From Saprospiraceae bacterium (GTDB taxonomy: Bacteria; Bacteroidota; Bacteroidia; Chitinophagales; Saprospiraceae): a stretch of 58,240 nt of DNA. Position 1 is the first letter of the stretch; each line of letters opens with the position of its first letter. The position numbers and the translations under genes were made by a program. Under the pieces are notes generated by a model. That model saw nothing but the letters and a program-made list of their open reading frames with translations. It did not search any database and was not told the DNA's origin. The DNA lies in contig JAHDBJ010000031.1 of NCBI GenBank assembly GCA_020630435.1, positions 1-58,240 of the forward strand, read 5' to 3'. Positions 49,860 through 58,186 of this stretch are shown here, one piece after another.

Positions 49860-50906
49860 ATGAAAAAAAAAAATACCTATCTAGCCTTTTTAATGTTGAT
49901 ATTGCCCAACCTTATCAATGCTCAAGCATTCAAATTAAAACACGAAGTAATAACAAATGACGGGAATATACTTGAAGTAGATGTTCTCGCTTCTTTTACC
50001 ATATCAGGTAAACTGGGAAGTTCAAATTTAGTTTTTTCTTATAATACAGATGGGTTAACAAATCCTCAACTAATTAGCCATAATTTAACTATACCTTTCT
50101 ATACCTTTACACTAACTAAACCAGCATCTAATAAAGTATCTTTAAATCCTATATTAAATATTACCCATTCTGGTGATCCTATTGCCGTTATAGGAAACTG
50201 GACTACTATAGCAAGGATTCGATTTGATGTTGTAGATGCCAGCGAATGTTCTGAACTCCAATGGTTATATAATGGAGGTACTACAGAAACCATCATTTTT
50301 AAAGACGATCAAATTACCCAAATAAGTGCTGATGAACTAATGAATTTGAATAGTTGTCCATTGCCCGTTGAACTCGCCTACTTTGAAGCTCAAAATAATG
50401 GAAATAAAGCGGTACAATTAGATTGGGAAACCACAACAGAAACGAATAATGCCTTTTTTGAGATACAAAGAAAACAAGATGGTCAGCGTTGGCAAAGTAT
50501 CGGGAAAATAAATGGTTCAGGCACAACTTCGGAGGTTCAACACTACCAATTTCTCGATAATCGTCCCTATACTGGACTTAGTTACTACAAGCTAAAACAA
50601 GTAGATCACGATGGAAATTTTGAATATTCTTCTATTCAAAGTGTAGAAATCGAGCGCCCTAAACTCTTAACAATTTATCCAAACCCTGTAGAAAATATAT
50701 TAACGATCGAGCTAAATACTTTAGAAAATAGAATAACCGAATTGTCTCTTATTAATATAACAGGACGCCTAGAAAGAACAATATCCATTCAGGGAAATGA
50801 GCAAATTAAGCATATTAATGTAAAAGATCTTCCTCAAGGAATTTACTTTATTCAAACCTCAGACTCCACTCCAAATAAGGTATATCAAAAGTTTGTAAAA
50901 CTTTAA
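49860..50906 (+). CDS. Cohesin-like surface protein with T9SS sorting domain (copy 1)
   Basis: A 348-residue exported protein. A signal peptide (LAFLMLILPNLINAQ) is followed by a beta-sandwich domain (about 22-165). Its strand series LEVDVLASFTISG, SSNLVFSYNTDGL, IARIRFDVVDASE and TETIIFKDDQ resembles cohesin/CBM-type sandwiches of Bacteroidota. An Fn3-like domain (about 170-270) follows, with VQLDWETTTETNNAFFEIQR and YYKLKQVDHDG. The T9SS type A sorting domain (about 278-348) starts LTIYPNPVENILTIEL and ends VYQKFVKL. T9SS would carry it to the cell surface and attach or release it. The partner copy is at 54817. The cohesin call is by pattern only. Confidence 0.78.
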   Translation: MKKKNTYLAFLMLILPNLINAQAFKLKHEVITNDGNILEVDVLASFTISGKLGSSNLVFSYNTDGLTNPQLISHNLTIPFYTFTLTKPASNKVSLNPILNITHSGDPIAVIGNWTTIARIRFDVVDASECSELQWLYNGGTTETIIFKDDQITQISADELMNLNSCPLPVELAYFEAQNNGNKAVQLDWETTTETNNAFFEIQRKQDGQRWQSIGKINGSGTTSEVQHYQFLDNRPYTGLSYYKLKQVDHDGNFEYSSIQSVEIERPKLLTIYPNPVENILTIELNTLENRITELSLINITGRLERTISIQGNEQIKHINVKDLPQGIYFIQTSDSTPNKVYQKFVKL

Positions 50907-50914
50907 AATAAAAA

Positions 50915-50951
50915 CCGGTCAAATCGTGCAGGATTATGACCGGAAATTTTT
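50915..50951 (+). terminator. Terminator between copy 1 and the subtilisin gene
   Basis: CCGGTCA (50915-50921) and TGACCGG (50937-50943) enclose a 15-base loop, followed by AAATTTTT. The imperfect T run suggests partial termination, which would lower subtilisin relative to the cohesin-like protein. Confidence 0.65.
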
Positions 50952-51014
50952 AAGGAGAAACACAAAGCATTGCTGTCCTTATGTTTCGTTACAATATTAA
51001 TAAAAAATAAGGAT

Positions 51015-52949
51015 ATGAAAAAATATGCTACACTAATTCTAACCATGGTAATTGGCTTGTCGCCCATTTATAGTCAAAATTCCAACTTTGTAACGTCATC
51101 AGGTGCTTCAAAAGCAGTCAATGACTTGACCAATTTAAATTATCCTATTGCTCTTGATCCTATAGGGGGTGCAATTAATAATAATGTATTAATTGCAAAA
51201 TATTCATCAAACATTAGCGCCACAACTAGAGCAGCTCTTAGAAATGACGTTGCTCATATTGTTCAAGTAGATACCTGTATGTGTTCTATTCCCATTGAGC
51301 GATGGATATTTCCTAATGGTATTGACCTCAATGAAAAACGCAAATATGCTAGAGAACGACCAGAGTTAGAATCTGTAGATTTTGAGCATTATGTATACTA
51401 TGAGGATTGGGAAAATCGTGGTGCTTCTCAAAACTTTTCCAAATTAACCCATTTACCTAATCAATCTAGCGGTGATCTAACTATTGCTATTTTAGACTCA
51501 GGAGTAGATTTTGAACATCCTGATTTATCCGATTATATTTGGAGCAATAATACGGAAACTACTTTAGGGTTTAATGGAGGAGATGATGATAGTAATTGCC
51601 TGGTTGATGATATGATCGGATGGGATTTTGTTAATGATGATAACAATCCTATGGATGATCATGGGCATGGAACGCACGTTGCGGGAATTATAGCTGAAGG
51701 ATTACCAGAATGTAGTAATATTAAAATCATGCCTTTAAAAACACATGACCAAAACGGCTATGGAACTACCTTCAGTATCGTTTGTGCTTTATACTATGCT
51801 GCTCAGAAAGGAGCTAAAGTAGCAAATGCTAGTTGGGGTTATTATGGTGAAGAATCCATCTTAATACGCAATGCAATAGAGTTCTTCACCAATACAAATG
51901 ATGCTTTATTCATAAATTCGGCTGGAAATGAAGGCGTGGACATTAGTATAGAACCTCATTACCCTTCAAGTTGGACTATAGATCCAATGATCGTAGTTGG
52001 TGCTATAAATTATGAAAACGAGCTTTGGTCTGACTCTAATATTTCTCCCATTCATGTTGATATTATGGCTTATGGTGTAGATATTCGTAGTACATTACCA
52101 AGCTGGTATGGAGTAACACATGGAATAAAAACAGGTACTTCTATGGCAGCTCCGATTGTGAGTGCTGCTTGCTCTAATCTTTTCAACTCATTACCAACGG
52201 TTAATAATCTAGAAACTAAACATCATTTATTATTAGAAGCTATTTTCGTTCCAGATCTAGTAGGTACTAATTTTGTAGATGGAAAATTTCCATTTAAAGA
52301 TACCAATATCAAATTAAAACTATTTTTAGAAGGTCCTTTTGATAGCGGTACGAATAATATGAATGATAATATTAGAACACTTGGATTTATCCCTATATTA
52401 TCCCCATACGATAATTCCACTTCAGTAGTATCAAGCGTATTGGCAACGACGGGTTCTTTAGCTCCTGTAGACTGGATAAAAATAGAAATACAATCTATGT
52501 GTGGGACAACGGTCTATAATAAATCTTGTCTAGTCACAAGAAATGGTACAGTCATTCAAGGTGATGGTTCACAAGATATAAAGCTCCCTATTTTGGAAGG
52601 ACATTACGATTTAATTATTCGTCATCGTAATCATTTAGATATTGTTTCTGATAGTAAGTTATTGCTAGAGCATACGGGGATAAGTTATGATTTTTCCGAT
52701 GCTTCTAGTCCGCTAAATCTTGGTGGCACAAGTGCTATGCGAGTAGAAGGAAGTTCCTTATTAATGCTTTCAGGAGATGCTAATCAGGATGGCGTAGTCA
52801 ATGCTTTCGATAAAAATCTTTTTTGGGCTATTCAAAATGGAACAACTGGCTATTTAGAAGCAGACTTTAATCTAGATGGAACGGTCAATGCCATTGATAA
52901 AAATCAGTATTGGACTCCTAATAATTCAAAAATTTCTCTCGCTCCTTAG
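51015..52949 (+). CDS. Subtilisin-family (S8) protease with LEG module and dockerin-like repeat
   Basis: A protein of 644 residues from ATG 51015 (the frame is open from 50970, but 15 polar residues would precede the signal). A signal peptide (KKYATLILTMVIGLSPIYS) is followed by a propeptide-like region (about 21-150) and the S8 domain. Catalytic Asp161 (ILDSGVDFEHP), His218 (HGHGTHVAG) and Ser376 (TGTSMAAP) are present, with oxyanion Asn305. After it comes a module (about 430-575) starting KLFLEGPFDSG and including DWIKIEI and LIIRHRNHLD, shared with the 53239 gene. A double EF-hand, dockerin-like repeat (about 587-630) follows: GDANQDGVVNAFDKN and ADFNLDGTVNAIDKN. The chain ends NNSKISLAP, with no T9SS tail. 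Confidence 0.9.
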   Translation: MKKYATLILTMVIGLSPIYSQNSNFVTSSGASKAVNDLTNLNYPIALDPIGGAINNNVLIAKYSSNISATTRAALRNDVAHIVQVDTCMCSIPIERWIFPNGIDLNEKRKYARERPELESVDFEHYVYYEDWENRGASQNFSKLTHLPNQSSGDLTIAILDSGVDFEHPDLSDYIWSNNTETTLGFNGGDDDSNCLVDDMIGWDFVNDDNNPMDDHGHGTHVAGIIAEGLPECSNIKIMPLKTHDQNGYGTTFSIVCALYYAAQKGAKVANASWGYYGEESILIRNAIEFFTNTNDALFINSAGNEGVDISIEPHYPSSWTIDPMIVVGAINYENELWSDSNISPIHVDIMAYGVDIRSTLPSWYGVTHGIKTGTSMAAPIVSAACSNLFNSLPTVNNLETKHHLLLEAIFVPDLVGTNFVDGKFPFKDTNIKLKLFLEGPFDSGTNNMNDNIRTLGFIPILSPYDNSTSVVSSVLATTGSLAPVDWIKIEIQSMCGTTVYNKSCLVTRNGTVIQGDGSQDIKLPILEGHYDLIIRHRNHLDIVSDSKLLLEHTGISYDFSDASSPLNLGGTSAMRVEGSSLLMLSGDANQDGVVNAFDKNLFWAIQNGTTGYLEADFNLDGTVNAIDKNQYWTPNNSKISLAP

Positions 52950-52979
52950 TTAATCTCCCATAGATTATACTTTCTCTTT

Positions 52980-53015
52980 ATCTCCATGCTATTCCTTTGC
53001 ATGGAGATTTTTTTT
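52980..53015 (+). terminator. Terminator after the subtilisin gene
   Basis: ATCTCCATGC (52980-52989) and GCATGGAGAT (52999-53008) form a perfect 10-base stem with a 9-base loop, followed by seven T. Confidence 0.92.
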
Positions 53016-53178
53016 ATGAAAATTATTACAATATAATGTTACACTTTTAGTTTTAAGGTTCTTTATGTGTAGAATGTTGAAAATTGACACTTTCAGTTTT
53101 TTAGATTCCTTCCTTTTGAAACATACTTTTTTCATAAATAGATTCGAATCTCTTTCAAGGCGCTCGCCGAAAAGCCTC

Positions 53179-53200
53179 CTTTAATGAAAGGTCATTAAAG
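53179..53200 (+). repeat. Perfect hairpin in the leader of the Trp-rich gene
   Basis: CTTTAATGA (53179-53187), AAGG and TCATTAAAG (53192-53200), 38 bases before the ATG at 53239. No T run follows. A second small dyad GGCG-CT-CGCC lies at 53159-53168. Both may be leader RNA structures or repeat remnants. Confidence 0.5.
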
Positions 53201-53238
53201 ATGAAATCGAGTAGGCATTATTTATTAAAATTTATATT

Positions 53239-54786
53239 ATGAAAAAAGTATTCTTGTATTTAATACTAAGCCTTTTAATTTCTTCAAATTTATTTGCTGA
53301 TGCTAAAGTCCATAAACGTAAAAAATGTAGGTGGTGGAAAAAGCATCATGCAACCGTTCAAATAGATGAATACCAATCAAAGTATGTAAATGGATACTGG
53401 CGTGTCCACTGTTGGAGGATATGGCCTTTGGGTCCTATTTATTTTTGGACTTATAATCCTGGATATTGGTGGGGTGGTTGGAAAACGATTCAATATCAAA
53501 ATGATAGAGGATGTCCTTCAGCCTATGCATATAGATCTGTTTCAAAAATTATAGATGGAGCTTGGAGATATGCTTATGCACAAGCCTATGTAAGTAACAA
53601 TACTGCATGGACAAGAACTTATTCCAACTATTGGAAACTACGAGCAGGTGGAAGTAGAGAAGAATTAATGTTCCCTCCTAATAATGGAGACCAAGAAACT
53701 AGTGTATCTAGATGTGATATCCAAACTCAAGTTGAATTTCCAGAGGAACAAAACAATATAATGCTTAATATTGATGGTATATTGACTTCTTCAAGAAACA
53801 GCAGATTCCAATCAAGTTATACCGTTACTGCTTGGGAAGCCCATTCCGATGAAGATACACTTATCCAAAAAGATAAAGTATTTTGGACAGGTCATATTAG
53901 CTTACAAGGAGAAGAAGTCTCTGTGAAAGGTTTTGACACAACACCAGAATCCCTAGAAATCTTAGATATGGGAGATTCGCTAAGTCTAAATCTTAATATA
54001 TTACAAAATATTGTAGAAATACCTCCTTATGTCGTAGATAGCAATATTGTAGTTACTATTATGTCTGATTCCAAATATAATGGATGTGATGAACGATGTG
54101 ACAGTATTGTAGTGATCTCGCCAAAAATATTTTTAGAAGGGGCATATGAGCCAACTACCAACTTGATGAGAGACGACCTTCGAAGACAAGGAATTTTACC
54201 TTTACAAACTCCCTATGGAGATAGTGCTATGGTTAATAATCCTACATTAACATTCGAAGAGAATGAAGAACCTCATAATAATATTGTAGACTGGGTTTTA
54301 GTAGAACTTAGAGATAAAAATGAGCCAAGATCTATTCTAAATGTAAGTAGTGCTTTAGTTCAATCAGATGGAGATATTGTAGCATTAGATGGCAAATCGC
54401 CCGTTGTCTTAAATCATCTAATTCCTGATAGTTATTATGTTGTGATTAGGCATCGAAATCATCTCCCTATTATGAGTGCTGAACCTATCTCACTTAGCCT
54501 TTCCAATACATGCATTGATTTCTCTACTGAACAAACACCAGTCTACGATGAAAATGCAAGAGTAGATTTAGGTAACGGTATCATGGGCGTTGTAGGAGGT
54601 GATGCCAATGGAGATAATACGGTCAATGCGGTAGATGAAAATAGCTACTGGCGTGTCCAAAATGGTCAAGAATATGACTATTACAATGCTAATGCTGATT
54701 TCAACTTGGATGGAACTGTAAATGCGGTAGATGAAAACTTGATACGCCGCAAAAACAATTCTAAAACAGCCACAATACCTGAATAA
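53239..54786 (+). CDS. Exported Trp/Tyr-rich protein with LEG module and dockerin-like repeat
   Basis: A 515-residue protein with a signal peptide (KKVFLYLILSLLISSNLFA). Residues about 25-135 are remarkably rich in Trp and Tyr (KCRWWKKHH, NGYWRVHCWRIWPLG, WTYNPGYWWGGW), with Cys34, Cys60 and Cys92 as possible disulfide partners. I recognise no family there. A beta region (about 140-290) follows. The module shared with the subtilisin runs about 295-450 (IFLEGAYEPTTNLMRDDLRR, DWVLVELRDKN, YVVIRHRNHLP). The dockerin-like repeat from Gly454 is GDANGDNTVNAVDEN and ADFNLDGTVNAVDEN, with Asp and Asn at the calcium positions. It ends NNSKTATIPE, again with no T9SS tail. The next gene follows after 30 bases. 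Confidence 0.8.
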   Translation: MKKVFLYLILSLLISSNLFADAKVHKRKKCRWWKKHHATVQIDEYQSKYVNGYWRVHCWRIWPLGPIYFWTYNPGYWWGGWKTIQYQNDRGCPSAYAYRSVSKIIDGAWRYAYAQAYVSNNTAWTRTYSNYWKLRAGGSREELMFPPNNGDQETSVSRCDIQTQVEFPEEQNNIMLNIDGILTSSRNSRFQSSYTVTAWEAHSDEDTLIQKDKVFWTGHISLQGEEVSVKGFDTTPESLEILDMGDSLSLNLNILQNIVEIPPYVVDSNIVVTIMSDSKYNGCDERCDSIVVISPKIFLEGAYEPTTNLMRDDLRRQGILPLQTPYGDSAMVNNPTLTFEENEEPHNNIVDWVLVELRDKNEPRSILNVSSALVQSDGDIVALDGKSPVVLNHLIPDSYYVVIRHRNHLPIMSAEPISLSLSNTCIDFSTEQTPVYDENARVDLGNGIMGVVGGDANGDNTVNAVDENSYWRVQNGQEYDYYNANADFNLDGTVNAVDENLIRRKNNSKTATIPE

Positions 54787-54816
54787 GGCTTTTTTAAAAC
54801 TTTTAAATTAATAATA

Positions 54817-55857
54817 ATGAAATATATAATCATATCAATAACATTTTTTTTACTAACATATACAAATATATCTGCACAACAGTATTTGCTCAAATTTGAA
54901 GAAGTAACCAATAATGGTCTAATCTGTGAATTAGATATTTATATGTCTTATACTTCTACAGGAAAACTAGGGTCTTCAAATTTAGTTTTTTCTTATGATA
55001 CTACTGTTTTGTCAAATCCATCAATGGTTTCAGACAATCTGACGTTACCCTTTTTCGCTTCACCAAGCCTAACAACACCTAATATAAATCAAGTCTCCCT
55101 GAATATTGTATTGAATGTACCAAACTTTGGGGATAACATAGACACTAAACCGAATTGGACAAACTTATGTAGAGTGCGATTTGATATAATCCAACAAGGA
55201 GATCCAAACCTAATATGGCTATATACAGGAGGGACAAGACAGACCGTTGTTTTTAAAGACGATCAAAGTACCATATTATTAGCAGATACCTTGATCAATA
55301 TGAGTAGCACTAAAGTTCCCGTCGAACTAAGCTATTTTAAGGCTAGAAACATAGAAAGTAGCAGTATTCAACTAGACTGGGAAACCGTTTCAGAAACAGA
55401 AAATGACTATTTTGAAGTTCAACGAAAAGCCTTAGATGGTCGCTGGGAAGCCATTGGAAAAGTCAAAGGACAAGGCACAAGTTCTAGCCCTGTCCAGTAT
55501 CAATTTCTAGACGAAAAGGCGCATCGTGGTGTCAATTATTACCGTTTAAAACAAGTTGATTATAGTGGCATATATGAATTTTCACCTATTCAAAATGCAA
55601 GTGTAGAAATTGAAAATAAGATTGTAGTTTACCCCACTATAACCTCTGGAAAGTTGCAATTTGAGCGTACCGAACCCTTTGATAAAGCTATATCTATTTC
55701 GATTTTAAATTTATCAGGGCAGCTTGTCCAACAATTTGATTTTCCTAGAGGACAATCTCGATTTCATATAGATATTCATCAATTACCGAAAGGGATGTAC
55801 ATTCTAAGAGCCAATGATAGTACTATATTATCCAGTCAGAAGATATTGAAACTATAG
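54817..55857 (+). CDS. Cohesin-like surface protein with T9SS sorting domain (copy 2)
   Basis: A 346-residue paralogue of the 49860 protein with the same plan. A signal peptide (IIISITFFLLTYTNISAQ) precedes the cohesin-like sandwich (about 20-165), with GLICELDIYMSYTSTGKLGS, SNLVFSYDTTVL, LCRVRFDIIQQG and TVVFKDDQST. The Fn3-like domain has VPVELSYFKARN, IQLDWETVSETENDYFEVQR and YYRLKQVDYSG. The type A sorting domain is KIVVYPTITSGKLQFERTE through QLPKGMYILRA to SSQKILKL. It is likely co-transcribed with the Trp-rich dockerin-like gene (30-base gap). The order cohesin, dockerin, dockerin, cohesin gives two matching pairs. Binding between them is inferred. Confidence 0.78.
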   Translation: MKYIIISITFFLLTYTNISAQQYLLKFEEVTNNGLICELDIYMSYTSTGKLGSSNLVFSYDTTVLSNPSMVSDNLTLPFFASPSLTTPNINQVSLNIVLNVPNFGDNIDTKPNWTNLCRVRFDIIQQGDPNLIWLYTGGTRQTVVFKDDQSTILLADTLINMSSTKVPVELSYFKARNIESSSIQLDWETVSETENDYFEVQRKALDGRWEAIGKVKGQGTSSSPVQYQFLDEKAHRGVNYYRLKQVDYSGIYEFSPIQNASVEIENKIVVYPTITSGKLQFERTEPFDKAISISILNLSGQLVQQFDFPRGQSRFHIDIHQLPKGMYILRANDSTILSSQKILKL

Positions 55858-55885
55858 GATAGGCTTAGTAACTATACAAAGAAGT

Positions 55886-55928
55886 GTAAAAGGTTTCAGT
55901 AACTATTTTAATGTTTGAAACCTTTTAC
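55886..55928. terminator. Bidirectional terminator between copy 2 and the acyltransferase
   Basis: GTAAAAGGTTTCA (55886-55898) and TGAAACCTTTTAC (55916-55928) form an exact 13-base stem with a 17-base loop. The right arm overlaps the stop codon of the leftward gene. Confidence 0.75.
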
Positions 55929-57238
55929 TTCTGTTCTACTAATTGTTCAAGCTCTATCATTTCTATTTGCTGTTGAATATTCTCTATTAACTGGCTATGT
56001 TTCTTCTTTACTTTTAAATATTGGTTTGACTGTTGGTATTTTTTATAAAATTCAGAATATAAAACACTAAACCAGCCAATATGCGGCAAGATAAATAGCG
56101 AAGTAAATCCTATCCACCATTTTGTTAGTCCTCCGATTATGATTCCTAACACTAACATATAAACAAGGTTAATCAACATTCCAGCTCCAAGCATTATTGA
56201 TGCATAGAATTTAACTTGTTTTGCTCGCCTTTCACCAATACTTTTCATAAAAGTAAGAGGAAATATATAAAGTATATAGCCCACCAGAAATAAAGGAAAA
56301 CCAATAATAAGTAAAAACAAATTGATAAAACTTGCATCTTTTTCCTTTCGATCTTGGATAGTTCTCACCGTAAGGGGAAAAGGTAATCGTTTCATTTGTT
56401 CTTTATACCGCTCTACTTGTTTTTTAAGGCTTTCTTTTTCTACTTCAGGCATTGAATTGAGTGTAACTCCTAGTGCCTTTTCCTTATGCAGTATTTCATT
56501 TTCATTGGTCACAAAAGGTAGGGCATCATCATTTATAACATTTACACGAAGCAATTGTAATAAATCCTCAAATAAGTCTTCATCCTCTTCTTTATCAATA
56601 ATGATCACTTGCGCGCCTAGTTTTTGTTGGATGGCTTGTGTAATCTTGCGGTGCGCTTTATTGGGGTTTTCATCGTAATATTCTTTATAATCCAAAATGC
56701 GAATGGGCTCACCTACTTCTAGCATGACTTCGCTTCTTAGCTTTGAGGGGTAAGTATAATTGATCCCAACAGGTACGATATGAACATCTAGATTGAAATC
56801 ATAGTTTTCTTCTGCACCATAAGCCATCTTAGATGTCCCTTTTTGGATAGGACGCAATCGCTTTTCTTGCACACAAAAGCCTTCAGAGAAAATTAGAATT
56901 GTCTTTTTTTCAGCTAATGCCTGATAGCAGTACTTAAAAGTTTCAAAGTTTTTTTGAACATTTGCTAAACCATCATGCCGCCGAAACATTGGGATTTGAT
57001 TTGTCCCTTTAAAAAACCATAAATAACGTTTTAAAAAGACATCTCCTCGTACGATAAAATGCAGTTCTCTGGGTAAAAAACAAGCCAAAAGGGTTGCATC
57101 TACAAAAGAACTTGGATGGTTCGCTGCTAATAATACTGGTTTATCTTTAGGAATACCATTGACATTTGAAAAATATATTTTTCTAAAAAATAACTTTAGT
57201 GCAAATCGGGTGTAAAAACGTAGCGGGTAGTAAATCAT
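55925..57238 (-). CDS. PlsC-type 1-acylglycerol-3-phosphate acyltransferase family protein
   Basis: A 437-residue acyltransferase. The catalytic NHPSSFVD (His41, Asp47) is followed by the substrate-binding FSEGFCVQEKRLRPIQKGTS, both typical of the LPLAT/PlsC family, which transfers acyl groups to lysophosphatidic acid or related lipids at the inner membrane. The chain is longer than classic PlsC (about 240). After the catalytic domain (about 1-215) comes a charged helical region (about 220-290) with IDKEEDEDLFEDLLQLLRV, then hydrophobic segments (about 305-330 and 350-390) and a basic/acidic coiled-coil tail. The substrate is unknown. Upstream thyA is 20 bases away on the same strand. Confidence 0.87.
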   Translation of the reverse strand: MIYYPLRFYTRFALKLFFRKIYFSNVNGIPKDKPVLLAANHPSSFVDATLLACFLPRELHFIVRGDVFLKRYLWFFKGTNQIPMFRRHDGLANVQKNFETFKYCYQALAEKKTILIFSEGFCVQEKRLRPIQKGTSKMAYGAEENYDFNLDVHIVPVGINYTYPSKLRSEVMLEVGEPIRILDYKEYYDENPNKAHRKITQAIQQKLGAQVIIIDKEEDEDLFEDLLQLLRVNVINDDALPFVTNENEILHKEKALGVTLNSMPEVEKESLKKQVERYKEQMKRLPFPLTVRTIQDRKEKDASFINLFLLIIGFPLFLVGYILYIFPLTFMKSIGERRAKQVKFYASIMLGAGMLINLVYMLVLGIIIGGLTKWWIGFTSLFILPHIGWFSVLYSEFYKKYQQSNQYLKVKKKHSQLIENIQQQIEMIELEQLVEQK

Positions 57239-57258
57239 GTTTAATAATATTGGGAATT

Positions 57259-58053
57259 CTATACAGAAACCTTTGCCTTAATATGTGGATGTGGTTCATA
57301 GCTAATTAGTTCAAAATCTTCGTACTGAAAATCAACTATTGATTGGACGGTTGGATTAATTTTAATTTGAGGCAATACTCTAGGGATTCTAGACAGTTGA
57401 ACCTTAGCTTGTTTAAAATGATTATTATACAAATGTGCATCTCCGAATGTATGCACGAAGTCACCATATTCCAAATCACAAACCTGAGCCATCATCATGG
57501 TTAACAGAGCGTAAGAAGCGATATTGAAAGGCACTCCTAGAAAGACATCAGCAGAACGTTGATAGAGCTGACAAGAAAGTCTACCCTCTGCTACATAAAA
57601 TTGAAATAGACAATGACAAGGACTTAGTGCCATTTTATCGAGATCACCTACATTCCAAGCATTGATAATGATTCTACGAGAATTCGGATTATTCTTAATG
57701 GTATCAATCGCATTTGTAATTTGATCTATGATTTGTCCATCTCTTGTTTCCCATGATCGCCACTGTTTGCCATATACTGGTCCTAAATCTCCCTTTTCAT
57801 CAGCCCATTCATTCCAAATCCGCACTCCATTTTCTTGTAAATACTTAACATTAGTATCTCCTTTCAAAAACCATAACAATTCGTAAATAATAGACTTAAG
57901 ATGTAGTTTTTTTGTAGTAACTAAGGGGAATCCTTCTTTTAAATCAAAACGCATTTGGTAGCCAAAAACACTTCTAGTACCTGTACCCGTTCGATCTCCT
58001 TTATTTACGCCATTTTCTAGGATATGCTCAAGAAGATTAAGGTATTGTCTCAT
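57259..58053 (-). CDS. thyA: Thymidylate synthase
   Basis: ThyA makes dTMP from dUMP with methylene-tetrahydrofolate as one-carbon donor and reductant. The chain is 264 residues, the same length as E. coli ThyA, and starts [15 protein letters not shown]. Catalytic Cys146 lies in [12 protein letters not shown], with Arg21 (DRTGTGT), [30 protein letters not shown] and DAHLYNNH all in place. It is the first gene of a leftward pair with the acyltransferase. The folA gene often found next to it is not in the window; it may be beyond the edge or elsewhere. Confidence 0.98.
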   Translation of the reverse strand: MRQYLNLLEHILENGVNKGDRTGTGTRSVFGYQMRFDLKEGFPLVTTKKLHLKSIIYELLWFLKGDTNVKYLQENGVRIWNEWADEKGDLGPVYGKQWRSWETRDGQIIDQITNAIDTIKNNPNSRRIIINAWNVGDLDKMALSPCHCLFQFYVAEGRLSCQLYQRSADVFLGVPFNIASYALLTMMMAQVCDLEYGDFVHTFGDAHLYNNHFKQAKVQLSRIPRVLPQIKINPTVQSIVDFQYEDFELISYEPHPHIKAKVSV

Positions 58054-58147
58054 ATTTTTAACACTGCTTCATTATAAAACTATCTCCAAAGATAAAAGAA
58101 ACAAAAGAAACCGAAAGAATAAATTTGATTTTATGGCTATTATTCAT

Positions 58148-58178
58148 AAAAAAAGCCTTACATCAGATGTAAGGCTTT
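58148..58178 (-). terminator. Terminator after tRNA-Lys
   Basis: AAAGCCTTACAT (58152-58163), loop CAG and ATGTAAGGCTTT (58167-58178) form a perfect 12-base stem. Read leftward it is followed by a T run from the A run at 58148-58154, and it starts 9 bases past the tRNA 3' end. Confidence 0.9.
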
Positions 58179-58186
58179 ATTAAGAG

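Noticed and set aside
50970-51014. Earlier start of the subtilisin gene
   Set aside because: ATG 51015 begins a standard signal peptide and follows a purine-rich stretch; the extra residues do not help export.
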